A stretch of DNA of 64,000 nt from Streptosporangium carneum. GTDB taxonomy: Bacteria > Actinomycetota > Actinomycetes > Streptosporangiales > Streptosporangiaceae. The notes beneath the pieces are model-generated. The model saw nothing but the letters and a program-made list of their open reading frames with translations. It had not been told where the DNA came from and did no database searches. The position numbers and the translations under genes were made by a program. Where the stretch lies: NCBI RefSeq assembly GCF_027922005.1, contig NZ_BSEV01000001.1, positions 955,638 to 1,019,637 on the forward strand. Reading direction: 5' to 3'. Below, one piece after another: positions 25,517 through 34,735 of the stretch (its first letter is position 1; each line of letters starts with the position of its first letter).

Positions 25517-26805
25517 CAACGCGGATCGTCGAAGCGGTCGCCGACAAACTGGCCGACCCCCTGAAGGTCGCGGCGATCGCCGCGCGGCCGGGCAACGAAC
25601 TGGCCCTGCCCGCGCGGACGACGCCCTCGTGGGAGCCGGTCGGGCTGTCCGACGCCCACCCCGCCGTGGCGCTGCTGTTCGCCGAGCTCGGCGCGGCCGA
25701 CCCGGCGCAGCGGGCCCGCGCGCACGCCCACCTGACGGCGGCGCTCGCCGCCGACGCGCCCCCGCCGACCCCCTCCCTGTACGGCGGCGCCGTGTCCCTG
25801 GCGTTCGCCGCCCACGCGGCCGCCCGCACGTCGGGCGGGTACACGAAGCTGCTGTCCTATCTGGACCAGGCCGTCGTCGGCCAGGTCCGGCACTGGGCCG
25901 ACGCCCGGCGGGCCCGGCTCGACGCGGCCGAGCCGATCGGCGACTGGGGCGGATACGACGTGATCTCCGGCGGGGCCGGATTCGGCAGGCACCTGCTGGC
26001 CCGGTACGAGTCGACCGGGGACGACGCGGTCGGGGACGCGCTCCGGCGGACGCTCGACGTGCTCGTGCGCACCGCGCTCGCCCCGGACGTCACGGTCGAC
26101 GGCCGTCGCGTGCCTGCCTGGTGGGTCCACCACGACATGGGGCACGGGGCCGGCGGAGGACACCTCAACCTGGGCCTGGCGCACGGGCTGGGCGGTCCGC
26201 TCGGGCTGCTGGCCCTGGCGTGGCGCGCGGACGTGCGGGTCGAACGGCACGCCGAGGCGATGGCCGCCGTCGTGGCCTCGCTCGACGCCTGGCGGCTCGA
26301 GGACGCGGCGGGGCCGTACTGGCCGCACTCGGTCACGTCCGACCGGGCCGGTGATCCGAGACGGGTGCGTGACGTCTGGTGCTACGGGGCCGCGGGCCTG
26401 GGGCGCGCCCTGTATCTCGCGGGCGCGGCCCTGGAGGAGAAGGACTGGCAGGACACCGCGAACGCCGCGATACGCGGCGTGCTCGAGACCTCGGGTGAGC
26501 AGCCCGTCTTCGACTTCGCCCTGTGCCACGGCTGGGCGGGCCTGCTGCAGATCGCCTGGCGCATGTCCCACGACACCGGCGACCCCGTCTACGCGGCGGC
26601 CGCCGACGGGTTCGCGGCCCGGATCCGCGAGGCCTTCGACCCGCGGGCGCCGTTCGGATTCCGGTACGCCCACCCGGCCGCGGCGGCGGAGACGGACCGG
26701 CCGGGGTTCCTCGAGGGCGCCGCGGGCATCGCGCTCGCCCTGCACTGCCACGCCACCGGCGAGCCGCCCGTCACCGGCTGGGACGCCGCACTGCTGCTCA
26801 ACTGA
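25513..26805 (+). CDS. lanC: Lanthipeptide cyclase (LanC)
   Basis: A 430-residue LanC. Zinc ligands are visible as C290 (DVWCYGAAGLG) and C338-H339 (FALCHGWAGL), and the catalytic GLAHGLGGPLGLLAL has the conserved His at about 224. The enzyme adds Cys thiols to dehydroalanine/dehydrobutyrine to make lanthionine rings. The ATG overlaps the LanB stop by four bases. Length and motifs are usual for the family. With the preceding three genes it completes the minimum set for class I lanthipeptide maturation. Confidence 0.93.
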   Translation: MTTRIVEAVADKLADPLKVAAIAARPGNELALPARTTPSWEPVGLSDAHPAVALLFAELGAADPAQRARAHAHLTAALAADAPPPTPSLYGGAVSLAFAAHAAARTSGGYTKLLSYLDQAVVGQVRHWADARRARLDAAEPIGDWGGYDVISGGAGFGRHLLARYESTGDDAVGDALRRTLDVLVRTALAPDVTVDGRRVPAWWVHHDMGHGAGGGHLNLGLAHGLGGPLGLLALAWRADVRVERHAEAMAAVVASLDAWRLEDAAGPYWPHSVTSDRAGDPRRVRDVWCYGAAGLGRALYLAGAALEEKDWQDTANAAIRGVLETSGEQPVFDFALCHGWAGLLQIAWRMSHDTGDPVYAAAADGFAARIREAFDPRAPFGFRYAHPAAAAETDRPGFLEGAAGIALALHCHATGEPPVTGWDAALLLN

Positions 26806-26820
26806 CCAGGAGGAAGCCCG

Positions 26821-27723
26821 ATGAGCTGGTCCGACATATTCGCCGACCCTGCGGACCGGGAGCGCGTCCGGTGGGGCACAGAGCACCTGCGGTTCGCCGC
26901 GTCCCCGGCGACCGCCTCGCTGCTGAGCTTCCAGCGGATCGACGACTGGATCCGATACGGCCAGGTCCGCTATCCGCAGTTCCAGGTGAACATGCCGGCG
27001 GGCGGCATGCCGCCCACGATGTTCACCGAGACCCGTCAGTACCTCGCGCTGAGCATGCCCGGCTACCCGGTCACCGCCGCGATCGCCGAACAGCTCCGCC
27101 GGGGGGCCACGCTGCGGTTCGTCGGAATGGAGGACTGGTATCCGCCCGTCGCGGAGCTCGCCGACCGTCTCACCGAGACCGTCGGGGCGTCCGTCGCCGC
27201 CTACGCCTTCTACACGCCCCCCGGGGACGACGGGGTGGGGGCGCACTGGGACATGGCCGACGTCTTCGCACTGCAGGTCGAAGGCACCAAGAGATGGCAC
27301 CTGTGGAACATCCGGGACGGTGTCGACTGGCAGCGCGACCAGACCCTGCGCACCGGCGAGGAGCCCGACCACGTCGTCGAGCTGTCGCCGGGCGACGGCC
27401 TGTACATTCCCGCGGGAACCGGTCACCGGGCGTTCGCCGGAGCCGAGGGCTCGCTCCACCTGTCGCTCACGGTGTCCACGACCACGCACCGCAGGGTCGT
27501 CGCGACGTGGTTCGAGGCGTTCCTGGCCGGGATCCCCCTGCTGGACCGGCTGCCGGTGGACGGGGACCGCCTCACGCCGGTCGCCGAACTGCTCCGCGAA
27601 CTCGCCGCCGCGGCGGAGAAGGCCGATCCGGCGGAGCTCCTGGCGACGGCGGACGCCCACGAGCCCCAGGTCAGCCAGACGCCGCTCATCACCGGAGCGG
27701 TCCCCGGCCGCCGTCTTCCGTGA
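26821..27723 (+). CDS. JmjC/cupin-4-type 2-oxoglutarate oxygenase, probable peptide hydroxylase
   Basis: A 300-residue cupin-4 (JmjC) protein. The iron triad is H142, D144 (GAHWDMADVFALQ) and H202 (YIPAGTGHRAF), and the strand EGTKRWHLW follows the HxD motif. JmjC proteins of this group hydroxylate residues in proteins, such as Arg or His in ribosomal proteins. It starts 15 bp after lanC with AGGAGG upstream, so it is part of the lanthipeptide operon. Hydroxylation of a core residue (Asp, His, Arg or Pro) is inferred. It takes the position where FxLD-type clusters often carry a PIMT methyltransferase. Confidence 0.85.
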   Translation: MSWSDIFADPADRERVRWGTEHLRFAASPATASLLSFQRIDDWIRYGQVRYPQFQVNMPAGGMPPTMFTETRQYLALSMPGYPVTAAIAEQLRRGATLRFVGMEDWYPPVAELADRLTETVGASVAAYAFYTPPGDDGVGAHWDMADVFALQVEGTKRWHLWNIRDGVDWQRDQTLRTGEEPDHVVELSPGDGLYIPAGTGHRAFAGAEGSLHLSLTVSTTTHRRVVATWFEAFLAGIPLLDRLPVDGDRLTPVAELLRELAAAAEKADPAELLATADAHEPQVSQTPLITGAVPGRRLP

Positions 27724-27925
27724 TCGCAGCTCTTTCAGGAGCGCTCCCAGGACGCCTTCCGCGACGCCGTGTCCGGACGACGCGGCGGACTCTCCGCGCC
27801 GTCGCCGGGCACGTCAGGCGGCGGCGCGGAGGTCGTGTTCTCCTGGATGGCGCGTCCATCCGCGACGGCCTCCGGAGACGGGCGGAAACATGGAACGGGA
27901 GGTCGCCCGGCATCCCTGGAGCGGG

Positions 27926-28516
27926 TCACGCGCCAGGATCGGTGGCGGCGCTGTCCGGCGTGCTGTCCCGGGGCGCGCGGGGCGGCGCCTCGGCGGGGAA
28001 CAGGATCGGGCTGAGCAGGTGCCGCGTGCGTTCGGGTGAGGGCTCGTTGCCCATCCGGGACACGATCACGTCGCGCATGTCGCTGATCATCTCGTCGCGC
28101 TCGTCCTGGCTCAGCCAGAGCGTGTGCTGGCGGTAGCCCACGGAGTCGGCGGCCGGGTCGGCGTGGTCCCGGTCGAGATAGGCGTTGAACTCGGCCAGCA
28201 GGATGGCCATGGCCGTGGCGAACACGCGGCGGTGGTCCTCCGGTGACGTGGCCGCGGCCGTTTCCGCGTCGATCACCGCCCGCGCCCGGCGCAGCCGGTA
28301 CCGGCGTTCGACGGCCCCGCGCACCCGCTGTTCGCCCTCCACCTCAAGGAGGCCGCCGTCGGCCAGCAGGCCGACCTGCCGGTACACGGTGGCCTTGGAG
28401 ACGTCGGGCAGCAGGGCGCACACCTGGGAGGTCGTGAGTGTCCGGCCGCCGGACATGGCGTGCACGATGCGGAGCCGCACCGGATGCAGGAGCAGGTCCA
28501 CCGTGTTCATGGACAT
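27926..28516 (-). CDS. ArsR-like winged-helix transcriptional regulator
   Basis: A 196-residue regulator. The winged helix occupies residues 5-75 (LLLHPVRLRIVHAMSGGRTL, TTSQVCALLPDVSKATVYRQ, GGLLEVEGEQRVRGAVERRY). The C-terminal helical part has WLSQDERDEMISDMRDVI and ends in a Pro/Ala tail. It is divergent from an alpha/beta hydrolase gene. The gap between them contains two matching 14-bp dyads that are probably its operator, so it likely represses both genes and responds to the hydrolase substrate or a related compound. Metal-binding cysteines are absent. Confidence 0.82.
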   Translation of the reverse strand: MSMNTVDLLLHPVRLRIVHAMSGGRTLTTSQVCALLPDVSKATVYRQVGLLADGGLLEVEGEQRVRGAVERRYRLRRARAVIDAETAAATSPEDHRRVFATAMAILLAEFNAYLDRDHADPAADSVGYRQHTLWLSQDERDEMISDMRDVIVSRMGNEPSPERTRHLLSPILFPAEAPPRAPRDSTPDSAATDPGA

Positions 28517-28520
28517 ATGA

Positions 28521-28552
28521 TCTCATAGTTGATACCTTTCTCAAAGTTGAGA
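28521..28552. promoter_or_regulatory. Paired 14-bp dyads, probable operator of the ArsR-like regulator
   Basis: TCTCATAGTTGATA (28521-28534) and TCTCAAAGTTGAGA (28539-28552) share 11 of 14 bases and lie 18 bp apart; the second is a perfect palindrome. A third half site AGTTGAG follows at 28555. They lie between the divergent starts at 28516 and 28577. Confidence 0.75.
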
Positions 28553-28576
28553 ATAGTTGAGTCGAGGGAGCGGACA

Positions 28577-29509
28577 GTGCCACACCGATCATCTGAAGCC
28601 CCGCCGGAGGCCGCCGTCGTCCCCGGGCCGCCGCTGGGACGCCTGTACGACGTCGGCGGGCGGCGGCTGATGCTGCACCGCTCCGGCGCCGGAGGCCCGG
28701 CCGTGGTGTTCCTGCCGGGAGCGGGCCTGGTCGGCCTGGACTTCCTGAACATCCACGACCGCGCCGCCGAGCTGAGCACCTGTGTGCTCTATGACCGCGC
28801 GGGCACCGGCTGGAGCGAGCCGGTCGAGCTGCCCCGCACCGCCGCCGAGGTCACCGGCGAACTGCGCGACCTGCTGCGCGCCGCCGATGTGCCCGCCCCC
28901 TACCTGCTGGTGGGACACTCCCTGGGCGGGGCCTACGTGCGCCACTACGCGCAGCGCTTCCCCGACGAGGTGGCCGGTCTGCTCCTGCTGGACCCCTTCC
29001 ACGAGGACATGGTCGCCCGCGCGCCCGAGGAGGCGCGGCAGATGCTGGAGCGGATGAAGAATCCCCAGCTGCCGGAGCCGACGGAGGAGCAGATCCGGCT
29101 CTCCCGGGACCTGCTCGCGCGGATGTTCGCGAAGTGGCCGGACCCCGTCCGCGGGCCACTCGTCGAACAGCACCTCACCTCGTGGCGGACCGGCTGGCAC
29201 GAGGGCAGGAACCTCTATGACGAGGTCACCGAGGAGCTCCGGCACGCGTCAGACCTCCCCGACGTGCCCCTGATCGTGCTCACCGCCCTGGGACACGACG
29301 CCACCCAGGCCCAGATCTGGCCGGAACACCTCCTGCGCGAGATCAACGACGCCAAACGCGCCCTGCACGCGCGACTGGCCGTGTCTGTCCCCCGCGGCGA
29401 GCACCGCGTCCTCGACGACGCCGGGCACGGCTGGATCCACGAGGAGCGTCCGGATCTCGTGCTCCAGGCGATCGGCGACCTGCTCCACAGAGCGGACGGC
29501 GGTCGCTGA
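28577..29509 (+). CDS. Alpha/beta hydrolase
   Basis: A 310-residue alpha/beta-fold hydrolase. The oxyanion region is VFLPGAGLVG, the nucleophile elbow GHSLGG (Ser) at about residue 114, and DDAGHGW (His) lies near the end. The substrate is unknown; esterase or epoxide-type chemistry are both possible. GTG 28577 was chosen because GAGGGAG lies just upstream and an earlier TTG (28529) would place the operator inside the gene. It is divergent from, and probably repressed by, the ArsR-like protein. Confidence 0.82.
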   Translation: MPHRSSEAPPEAAVVPGPPLGRLYDVGGRRLMLHRSGAGGPAVVFLPGAGLVGLDFLNIHDRAAELSTCVLYDRAGTGWSEPVELPRTAAEVTGELRDLLRAADVPAPYLLVGHSLGGAYVRHYAQRFPDEVAGLLLLDPFHEDMVARAPEEARQMLERMKNPQLPEPTEEQIRLSRDLLARMFAKWPDPVRGPLVEQHLTSWRTGWHEGRNLYDEVTEELRHASDLPDVPLIVLTALGHDATQAQIWPEHLLREINDAKRALHARLAVSVPRGEHRVLDDAGHGWIHEERPDLVLQAIGDLLHRADGGR

Positions 29510-29556
29510 GGAAGCCCGGTCGTTCTCAGGGGAGTCCGTCGGCGAAGCCCTGCCGC

Positions 29557-29970
29557 TCAGGGCGAGGCCGCCTCCGCGCCGTGACGGAGGTGGCGCACGA
29601 GGGCGAAGGCGCACGCCAGCCCGATGACCGTCTCCACCACGGCCGCGAGCACGAGCCCGCTCCCCGGCACCCCGTCCACCGCGATGCTCAGGACGCGGGA
29701 CAGGCCGTAGGAGAGGTAGAGCAGGGTGCCGACGACCGCGGCGGTGAACGCCAGCCGGGAGACGAACGCGCCGAGCGCGATCAGCACGCCGGACGCCAGC
29801 AGGGCGCCGCCCGCGGCCCGCGTCTCACTGAGCAGGCCGACGTCGTCGCCGAGCCGGATGCCGTTGACCTCGTGGAAGGCCACCGGCGCGAACAGCGTCG
29901 CCGCGCCGATCCCGATCACCACCAGCCCGGACACGAACAGTATGGATCTCAGCAACCTCAGGTCTCGCAT
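29557..29970 (-). CDS. DUF4345 four-helix membrane protein
   Basis: A 137-residue integral membrane protein with four hydrophobic segments (residues 8-30, 50-70, 73-92, 105-125). The start RDLRLLRSILFVSGLVVIG and the motif FHEVNGI match DUF4345, a small family without known function. It is convergent with the hydrolase gene and upstream of the NmrA-type gene on the other side, with no obvious operon link. The ATG is clear, with AGGAC upstream. Confidence 0.75.
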   Translation of the reverse strand: MRDLRLLRSILFVSGLVVIGIGAATLFAPVAFHEVNGIRLGDDVGLLSETRAAGGALLASGVLIALGAFVSRLAFTAAVVGTLLYLSYGLSRVLSIAVDGVPGSGLVLAAVVETVIGLACAFALVRHLRHGAEAASP

Positions 29971-30100
29971 CTTCTCTCGTCCTTTCGCTTCCTCCCGGGT
30001 CCTCCGGGCCGCTTCCTCGGGGTCCTCCCGGCGTGTGGGGCGTTTCGCGTGACGGGGGCCGCGTCCGGAGGGAGGTCTTCGATCCGCCGGGTGGGCGGGC

Positions 30101-30922
30101 TCATCGTTCCCACGCGCCGGACGCGGCCGCGGCGCGGCAGAAGTCGGTGAAGTCGCGAGGCTCGCGGCCGAGCGCCTCTCGCACGCCGTGGCCCAGCGAC
30201 GCGTTGCGTCCGTCGAGCACCTCGTCGCAGAGGGCCGTGAGCAGGTCGGCCGCCTCGGGGCCGACGCTCCGCGTGAGGGCGGCGCGGAACTGCTCCGACG
30301 AGACGGAGACGTACTCGACCTCCCGGCCCAGGGCCTTCGAGATCTCGGCCGCGGCCTCGTGGAACGTCAGCAGACGCGGCCCGGTGAGCTCGTAGAGGCG
30401 TCCGGAGTGGCGGTCGTCGGTGAGTGCGGCGACGGCGACGTCCGCGATGTCGTCGGCGTCGACGAACGGTTCGCCGACGTCGCCCGCGGGCAGCGCGATC
30501 ACGCCGTCGAGCACCGACTCGAACAGGTGGCCTTCGGTGAAGTTCTGCGAGAACCAGCTCGCCCGGATGAGCGTGTGGCTCAGCCCGGACCCGCGGACGA
30601 TCTCCTCGCAGCGCTGCGCGTTGGCCTCGCCCCGCCCGGAGAGCAGCACCAGCCGCCTGACCCCCGCGTCGACCGCGCACGAGGTCAGCTCCTCGATCGC
30701 GGCCGGTGCGCCGGGCACGGCGAGGTCGGGGAAGAACGAGACGTAGGCGGACTCGACGCCGTGAAGGGCCCGCGGCCAGGTGGAGGGCTCCTGCCAGTCG
30801 AAGGGCGGGTCGGAGTGCCGCGAGACCCCCCTGACCGAGTGGCCGCGCTCCTCAAGCCGGTGGACGATCCGTCGGCCGGTCTTCCCGGTCGAGCCGATGA
30901 CGAGAGTGGAGGGCTGTCCCAT
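30101..30922 (-). CDS. NmrA-type NAD(P)-binding protein
   Basis: A 273-residue Rossmann protein. The dinucleotide loop is VIGSTGKTGRRIVHRLEERG, followed by VLLSGRGEAN and a WFSQNFTEG segment like those of NmrA/QOR2-type atypical SDR proteins. These either reduce quinones or ketones or act as redox sensors; neither can be chosen from sequence. AAGGAG lies before the ATG. It is divergent from an AraC-family regulator whose probable binding region (an inverted GGACT/AGTCC at 30974-30996) lies between the two. Confidence 0.82.
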   Translation of the reverse strand: MGQPSTLVIGSTGKTGRRIVHRLEERGHSVRGVSRHSDPPFDWQEPSTWPRALHGVESAYVSFFPDLAVPGAPAAIEELTSCAVDAGVRRLVLLSGRGEANAQRCEEIVRGSGLSHTLIRASWFSQNFTEGHLFESVLDGVIALPAGDVGEPFVDADDIADVAVAALTDDRHSGRLYELTGPRLLTFHEAAAEISKALGREVEYVSVSSEQFRAALTRSVGPEAADLLTALCDEVLDGRNASLGHGVREALGREPRDFTDFCRAAAASGAWER

Positions 30923-31060
30923 GATTCCGTGCTCCTTGGTTGGTGACGGATTCCATCCTGGAGCTGAGTGAATGGACTAACAATAGTGAACAGTCCGGGT
31001 TTCCTTGCTGTTCGTCCAGAGTCGTGGACGTCTGATCATCCGGGGTGACACGATGGCCCC

Positions 31061-32044
31061 ATGCCGAGTGTCGCCCGCGCCTTCCCTCCGCCCGCCGACC
31101 TCCTCGGCGAGGCCCTGCACCTGCTGCGGCTCACGGGCACCCTCTACTGCCGTGCCGAGCTCACCGCGCCCTGGGGGGTCGACATCCCGGCGCTCGAGGG
31201 ATTCATGACCTTCCAGGTCGTCACCGCGGGGCACTGCTGGCTCGAGGTCGACGGAGCCGAGCCGCGCCTGCTCCGGCAGGGCAGCCTCACGTTGATCCCG
31301 CACGGCGTCCCGCACCGCATGCGGAGCAGCCCGCAGGCCGACACGGAACCGCTCTTCGAGATTCCGGTCGAGCAGGTCAGCGACTGTTACGAGATCATGC
31401 GCCACGGCGGCGGCGGGGATCTCACGCACGTCACCTACGGCGTGGTGCGCTTCGACCACGTGGTGGCCCAGCGTCTCGTCTCGCAGCTCCCCACGGTTCT
31501 GCAGATCGACACCTGGGACGACGCCGGCTGGCTCCACAGCACGCTCCGCCTCATCACCCGGGAGGCCCTCTCGTTGCGGCCGGGCGGGGAGACCGTCATC
31601 ACCCGGCTCGCCGACGTCCTCGTCATCCAGGCGATCCGCTCCTGGCTCGACTCGGCTCCCGAGGCGAACCAGGGCTGGCTGGCCGCCCTGCGCGACGAAC
31701 AGGTGGGGCGGGCGCTCGCGTCGATGCACCGCGCGCCCGAACGGGAGTGGAGCGTCGCCGCGCTCGCGCGGGAGGCGGGCATGTCGCGCTCGGCCTTCTC
31801 GGCGAGGTTCACCGACCTGGTCGGCGAGTCCGCCATGCGCTACCTCGCGCAGTGGCGCATGCAACTCGCCCGCACGCACCTGCGGCAGACGCCGGAGCCG
31901 CTGTCGGTCGTCGCCCGCCGGTTCGGCTACCAGTCGGAGGCGGCGTTCAGCAGGGCGTACAAACGCGCCTTCGGCGTGTCGCCGGGAAGCGCCCGCCGGC
32001 CCGAGGTCGCGCCGACCGTTCCGACGGGGCCGCCGGTGGGGTGA
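31061..32044 (+). CDS. AraC-family regulator with cupin sensor domain
   Basis: A 327-residue regulator. An N-terminal AraC-binding cupin occupies about residues 20-190 (GHCWLEVDGAEPRLL, LTLIPHGVPHRM). Two helix-turn-helix units lie at the C-terminus: WSVAALAREAGMSRSAFSAR and PLSVVARRFGYQSEAAFSRA, then YKRAFGVSPG, the family signature. It probably activates the divergent NmrA-type oxidoreductase gene in response to a small ligand. The ATG is 138 bp from the divergent start. Confidence 0.87.
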   Translation: MPSVARAFPPPADLLGEALHLLRLTGTLYCRAELTAPWGVDIPALEGFMTFQVVTAGHCWLEVDGAEPRLLRQGSLTLIPHGVPHRMRSSPQADTEPLFEIPVEQVSDCYEIMRHGGGGDLTHVTYGVVRFDHVVAQRLVSQLPTVLQIDTWDDAGWLHSTLRLITREALSLRPGGETVITRLADVLVIQAIRSWLDSAPEANQGWLAALRDEQVGRALASMHRAPEREWSVAALAREAGMSRSAFSARFTDLVGESAMRYLAQWRMQLARTHLRQTPEPLSVVARRFGYQSEAAFSRAYKRAFGVSPGSARRPEVAPTVPTGPPVG

Positions 32045-32113
32045 GCCACGGAGGCAGGGCCCGTCAACGGACCGGGTTTCTGTCAGTTTCCGGTGATATC
32101 TCTGATCTTCACT

Positions 32114-34606
32114 ATGACAGCCGAACTCGACGCCTTCACTCGCTCCCACGGCTACCTGGTCGGGTACCTCGAGGAGGAGACCAAAGAGACCTACCGCCGC
32201 TTCGACGCGCTCTTCGAGCAGGGCTTGCCGCCGGGCCCCGAGGTCGACTGGCGGGAGTACGGTCACTGGGCGCTGCTGAAGCTCAACCTGGGGGTGGAGG
32301 GCGGGCACGACCACGACGAGCGCGCCCTGGAGCTGGTCCGCTCGGTGGCCGAGCGCGACATCCCGTGGACCGCCGGAGACGCGCATGTCCTGATGTACCG
32401 GGCGGGGCAGATGGCCCGCCGGGGCCACACCCGCTACGAGGAGATCTACCGGCTGCCGTTCGCGGTGACGCGCCGCTTCGGCTTCCAGGAGCGTCGCGAG
32501 ATCCTCGGCTGGCTGGGGGAGCGGCGTCGGCGCTCCTCGGCACGGACACCGGAGTGGGAGCTGTGGGCCGAGGGGGTGCAGGAGGCGCTGGCCGGGCAGA
32601 TCGAGGAGCTGGTGGTCGAACCGGCCGAGCACGGCCCGGCCGGCGCGGTGCGGAACGTGATCTGGGAGGGCGACCCCTTCGCCCGGCTGCTGGCCGAGGA
32701 GTACGGCCCGCGCCTGGCCGCCCCCGAGGTCCTGCCGCTGCTGCGCCACTGGAACACCGCCCACTCCACCAAGCCGAGCGGCAGATGGCTCAAGACCGCC
32801 GGGACGCTCCTCACCCCTGACACGGTCTCCCTGGTCCGGGAGATCCTCACCCGGCTGGCGGCCCACCGGGAGCGGAAGGTCACCCGGGGCGACGACGGTC
32901 ACGAGTGGACCGAGACGGTCTTCCTGCACGAGCGCACCATCGTGCCGGTGCGCGGCATGATCTGGACGTGCGAGGTGATCGATGAGCGGTGGGTGACCTC
33001 GCTCCTCGGCGACGTCGCGCTGACCTGCGGCACCGGAAGCAACGGGATGGGCTCCACCTGCCGCAGCGAGAAGCTCACCAACGCCGCCGTCGGCGTCCTG
33101 GCCCGCCGTGGAGGGCCGGCGGCGATCGTGCCGCTGGCCCGCGTCCAGGCCAAGGTCCGTGCGAGGTCCGTGCTGAAGAACGTGGCGCGCACCCTGGACG
33201 AGGTGGCCGAGCAGGCGGGGCTGACCCGCGAGCAGCTGCTCGACCGGACCGTGCCGGCCTTCGGGCTCGGCCAGGACGGGATCCGGGAGGAGAGAATCGG
33301 CGACTACCTCGTACGGCTCTGCGCCGACGGCCCTGCGCTGCGGTTCGTCAACCCGGCGGGCAGGACCGTCAAGTCGGCCCCGCAGGCGATCCGCAGGGAT
33401 CCGGCGCTGGCCGATCTCAGGATCACGCTGAAGGAGCTCAAGCAGACGCTCGCGGCCGAGCGGTTCCGGCTGGAGCAGGCGCTGATCAGGGAACGCACGT
33501 GGAACTGGCGTCAGGTGGAGGAGTTCTTCCTCGACCACCCGGTCACCGGCCTGTACGCCCGTGCCCTGATCTGGCAGGTGCCGCAGGGGCAGGCGGGACT
33601 CCCCGTGCGGACCGGCGACGGCTGGGAGCTGACCGACCCGCGGGGTCGCAGGACCCGCCCTGAGCCCGACGCCCCGGTCCTGCTGTGGCACCCGATCCGC
33701 GAGACGGCCGAGGACGTGCGGGCCTGGCGCGACCACCTGCTGGAGCGCGGGGTGCGCCAGCCGTACAAGCAGGCCTTCCGCGAGGTCTACCTGCTGACCC
33801 CGGCCGAGGAGCGGACCCGCACCTTCTCCAACCGGTTCGCCGAGCACGTGCTCCGGTACGGCCAGGCCAAGGCGCTGCTGAACCAGCGCGGCTGGACCGG
33901 CCTGGCGATCGGCCACTGGGACTACGAGTGCGGCGGCGACCAGGGTGAGGCGATCAAGGAGCTGTCCGGCTGGCGGGCCCGCTGGGGCATGCACGTCACC
34001 GGCGATCCGCGGGCCGACGGGTGGGACACGGCGTCCTTCTGCGTCAGCGAGCAGATCACCTTCTACCGGGAGGGGCAGGAGAAGCTCTCCGGCCACGACC
34101 GGATGGGAAACCGCGTCGCACTGGAGGGGGCCCCGCTGGCCGAGGTGCCGCCGCTGGTGCTGTCGGAGGTGCTCCGCGACGCCGACCTGGCCGTGGGCGT
34201 CACCTCGGTCGGCCTCGACCAGCGGGCGACGGGCGGTCACGAAGGCTACTGGCACTCCTACGGGTTCGGCGAGCTCACCGAGACCGCCCGCACCCGGCGC
34301 GACGTCCTCACCCGCCTGTTGCCCCGCCTCCGGATCGCCGACCGGGCCGAGCTCACCGACCGCTTCCTGCGGGTGCGCGGCGACCTGCGGACCTACCGGA
34401 TCCACCTGGGCTCGGGCAACATCCTGATGGAGCCCAACGACGCCTACCTGTGCGTCGTCCCCGGCCACGACCGCGAAACCGCGTCCGTCTTCCTGCCCTT
34501 CGAGGAGGACGGCGGCATGCTCTCGGTCATCCTGTCCAAGGCCTTCCTGCTGGCCGACGACACCTCCATCACCGACCCGTCGATCACCCGCCAGCTCACC
34601 GGATGA
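32114..34606 (+). CDS. DUF4132 protein
   Basis: An 830-residue cytoplasmic protein. The C-terminal third (FREVYLLTPAEERTRTFSNR, then HVLRYGQAKALLNQRGW, and later VGVTSVGLD) matches DUF4132, a large family found in bacteria and sometimes near MolR/YehI-like proteins, with no known reaction. The N-terminal two thirds is helical and HEAT-like. No catalytic motif is evident. ATG 32114 was chosen; GTG 32093 is an in-frame alternative and neither has a strong binding site. It follows the AraC gene by about 70 bp on the same strand. Confidence 0.75.
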   Translation: MTAELDAFTRSHGYLVGYLEEETKETYRRFDALFEQGLPPGPEVDWREYGHWALLKLNLGVEGGHDHDERALELVRSVAERDIPWTAGDAHVLMYRAGQMARRGHTRYEEIYRLPFAVTRRFGFQERREILGWLGERRRRSSARTPEWELWAEGVQEALAGQIEELVVEPAEHGPAGAVRNVIWEGDPFARLLAEEYGPRLAAPEVLPLLRHWNTAHSTKPSGRWLKTAGTLLTPDTVSLVREILTRLAAHRERKVTRGDDGHEWTETVFLHERTIVPVRGMIWTCEVIDERWVTSLLGDVALTCGTGSNGMGSTCRSEKLTNAAVGVLARRGGPAAIVPLARVQAKVRARSVLKNVARTLDEVAEQAGLTREQLLDRTVPAFGLGQDGIREERIGDYLVRLCADGPALRFVNPAGRTVKSAPQAIRRDPALADLRITLKELKQTLAAERFRLEQALIRERTWNWRQVEEFFLDHPVTGLYARALIWQVPQGQAGLPVRTGDGWELTDPRGRRTRPEPDAPVLLWHPIRETAEDVRAWRDHLLERGVRQPYKQAFREVYLLTPAEERTRTFSNRFAEHVLRYGQAKALLNQRGWTGLAIGHWDYECGGDQGEAIKELSGWRARWGMHVTGDPRADGWDTASFCVSEQITFYREGQEKLSGHDRMGNRVALEGAPLAEVPPLVLSEVLRDADLAVGVTSVGLDQRATGGHEGYWHSYGFGELTETARTRRDVLTRLLPRLRIADRAELTDRFLRVRGDLRTYRIHLGSGNILMEPNDAYLCVVPGHDRETASVFLPFEEDGGMLSVILSKAFLLADDTSITDPSITRQLTG

Positions 34607-34735
34607 GACAGGACGCGATCGGGGACAGGCGCGGCGGCGAGCTCGCCCGCCACCCTGGCCCCCGACGCGTCGCGCCGACCGGGTGCGGCCCGTTCCGGAG
34701 ATGTCCGTCCGGACGGGCCGCACCGCGACGAACCG

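Noticed and set aside
22655..25519. A 954-codon open frame on the minus strand
   Set aside because: It is the complement of LanB and has no recognisable domain.
30977..34723. A 1248-codon open frame on the minus strand
   Set aside because: It lies antisense to the AraC and DUF4132 genes, is Arg/Gly/His/Val-rich without any domain, and reflects third-position GC of the true genes.
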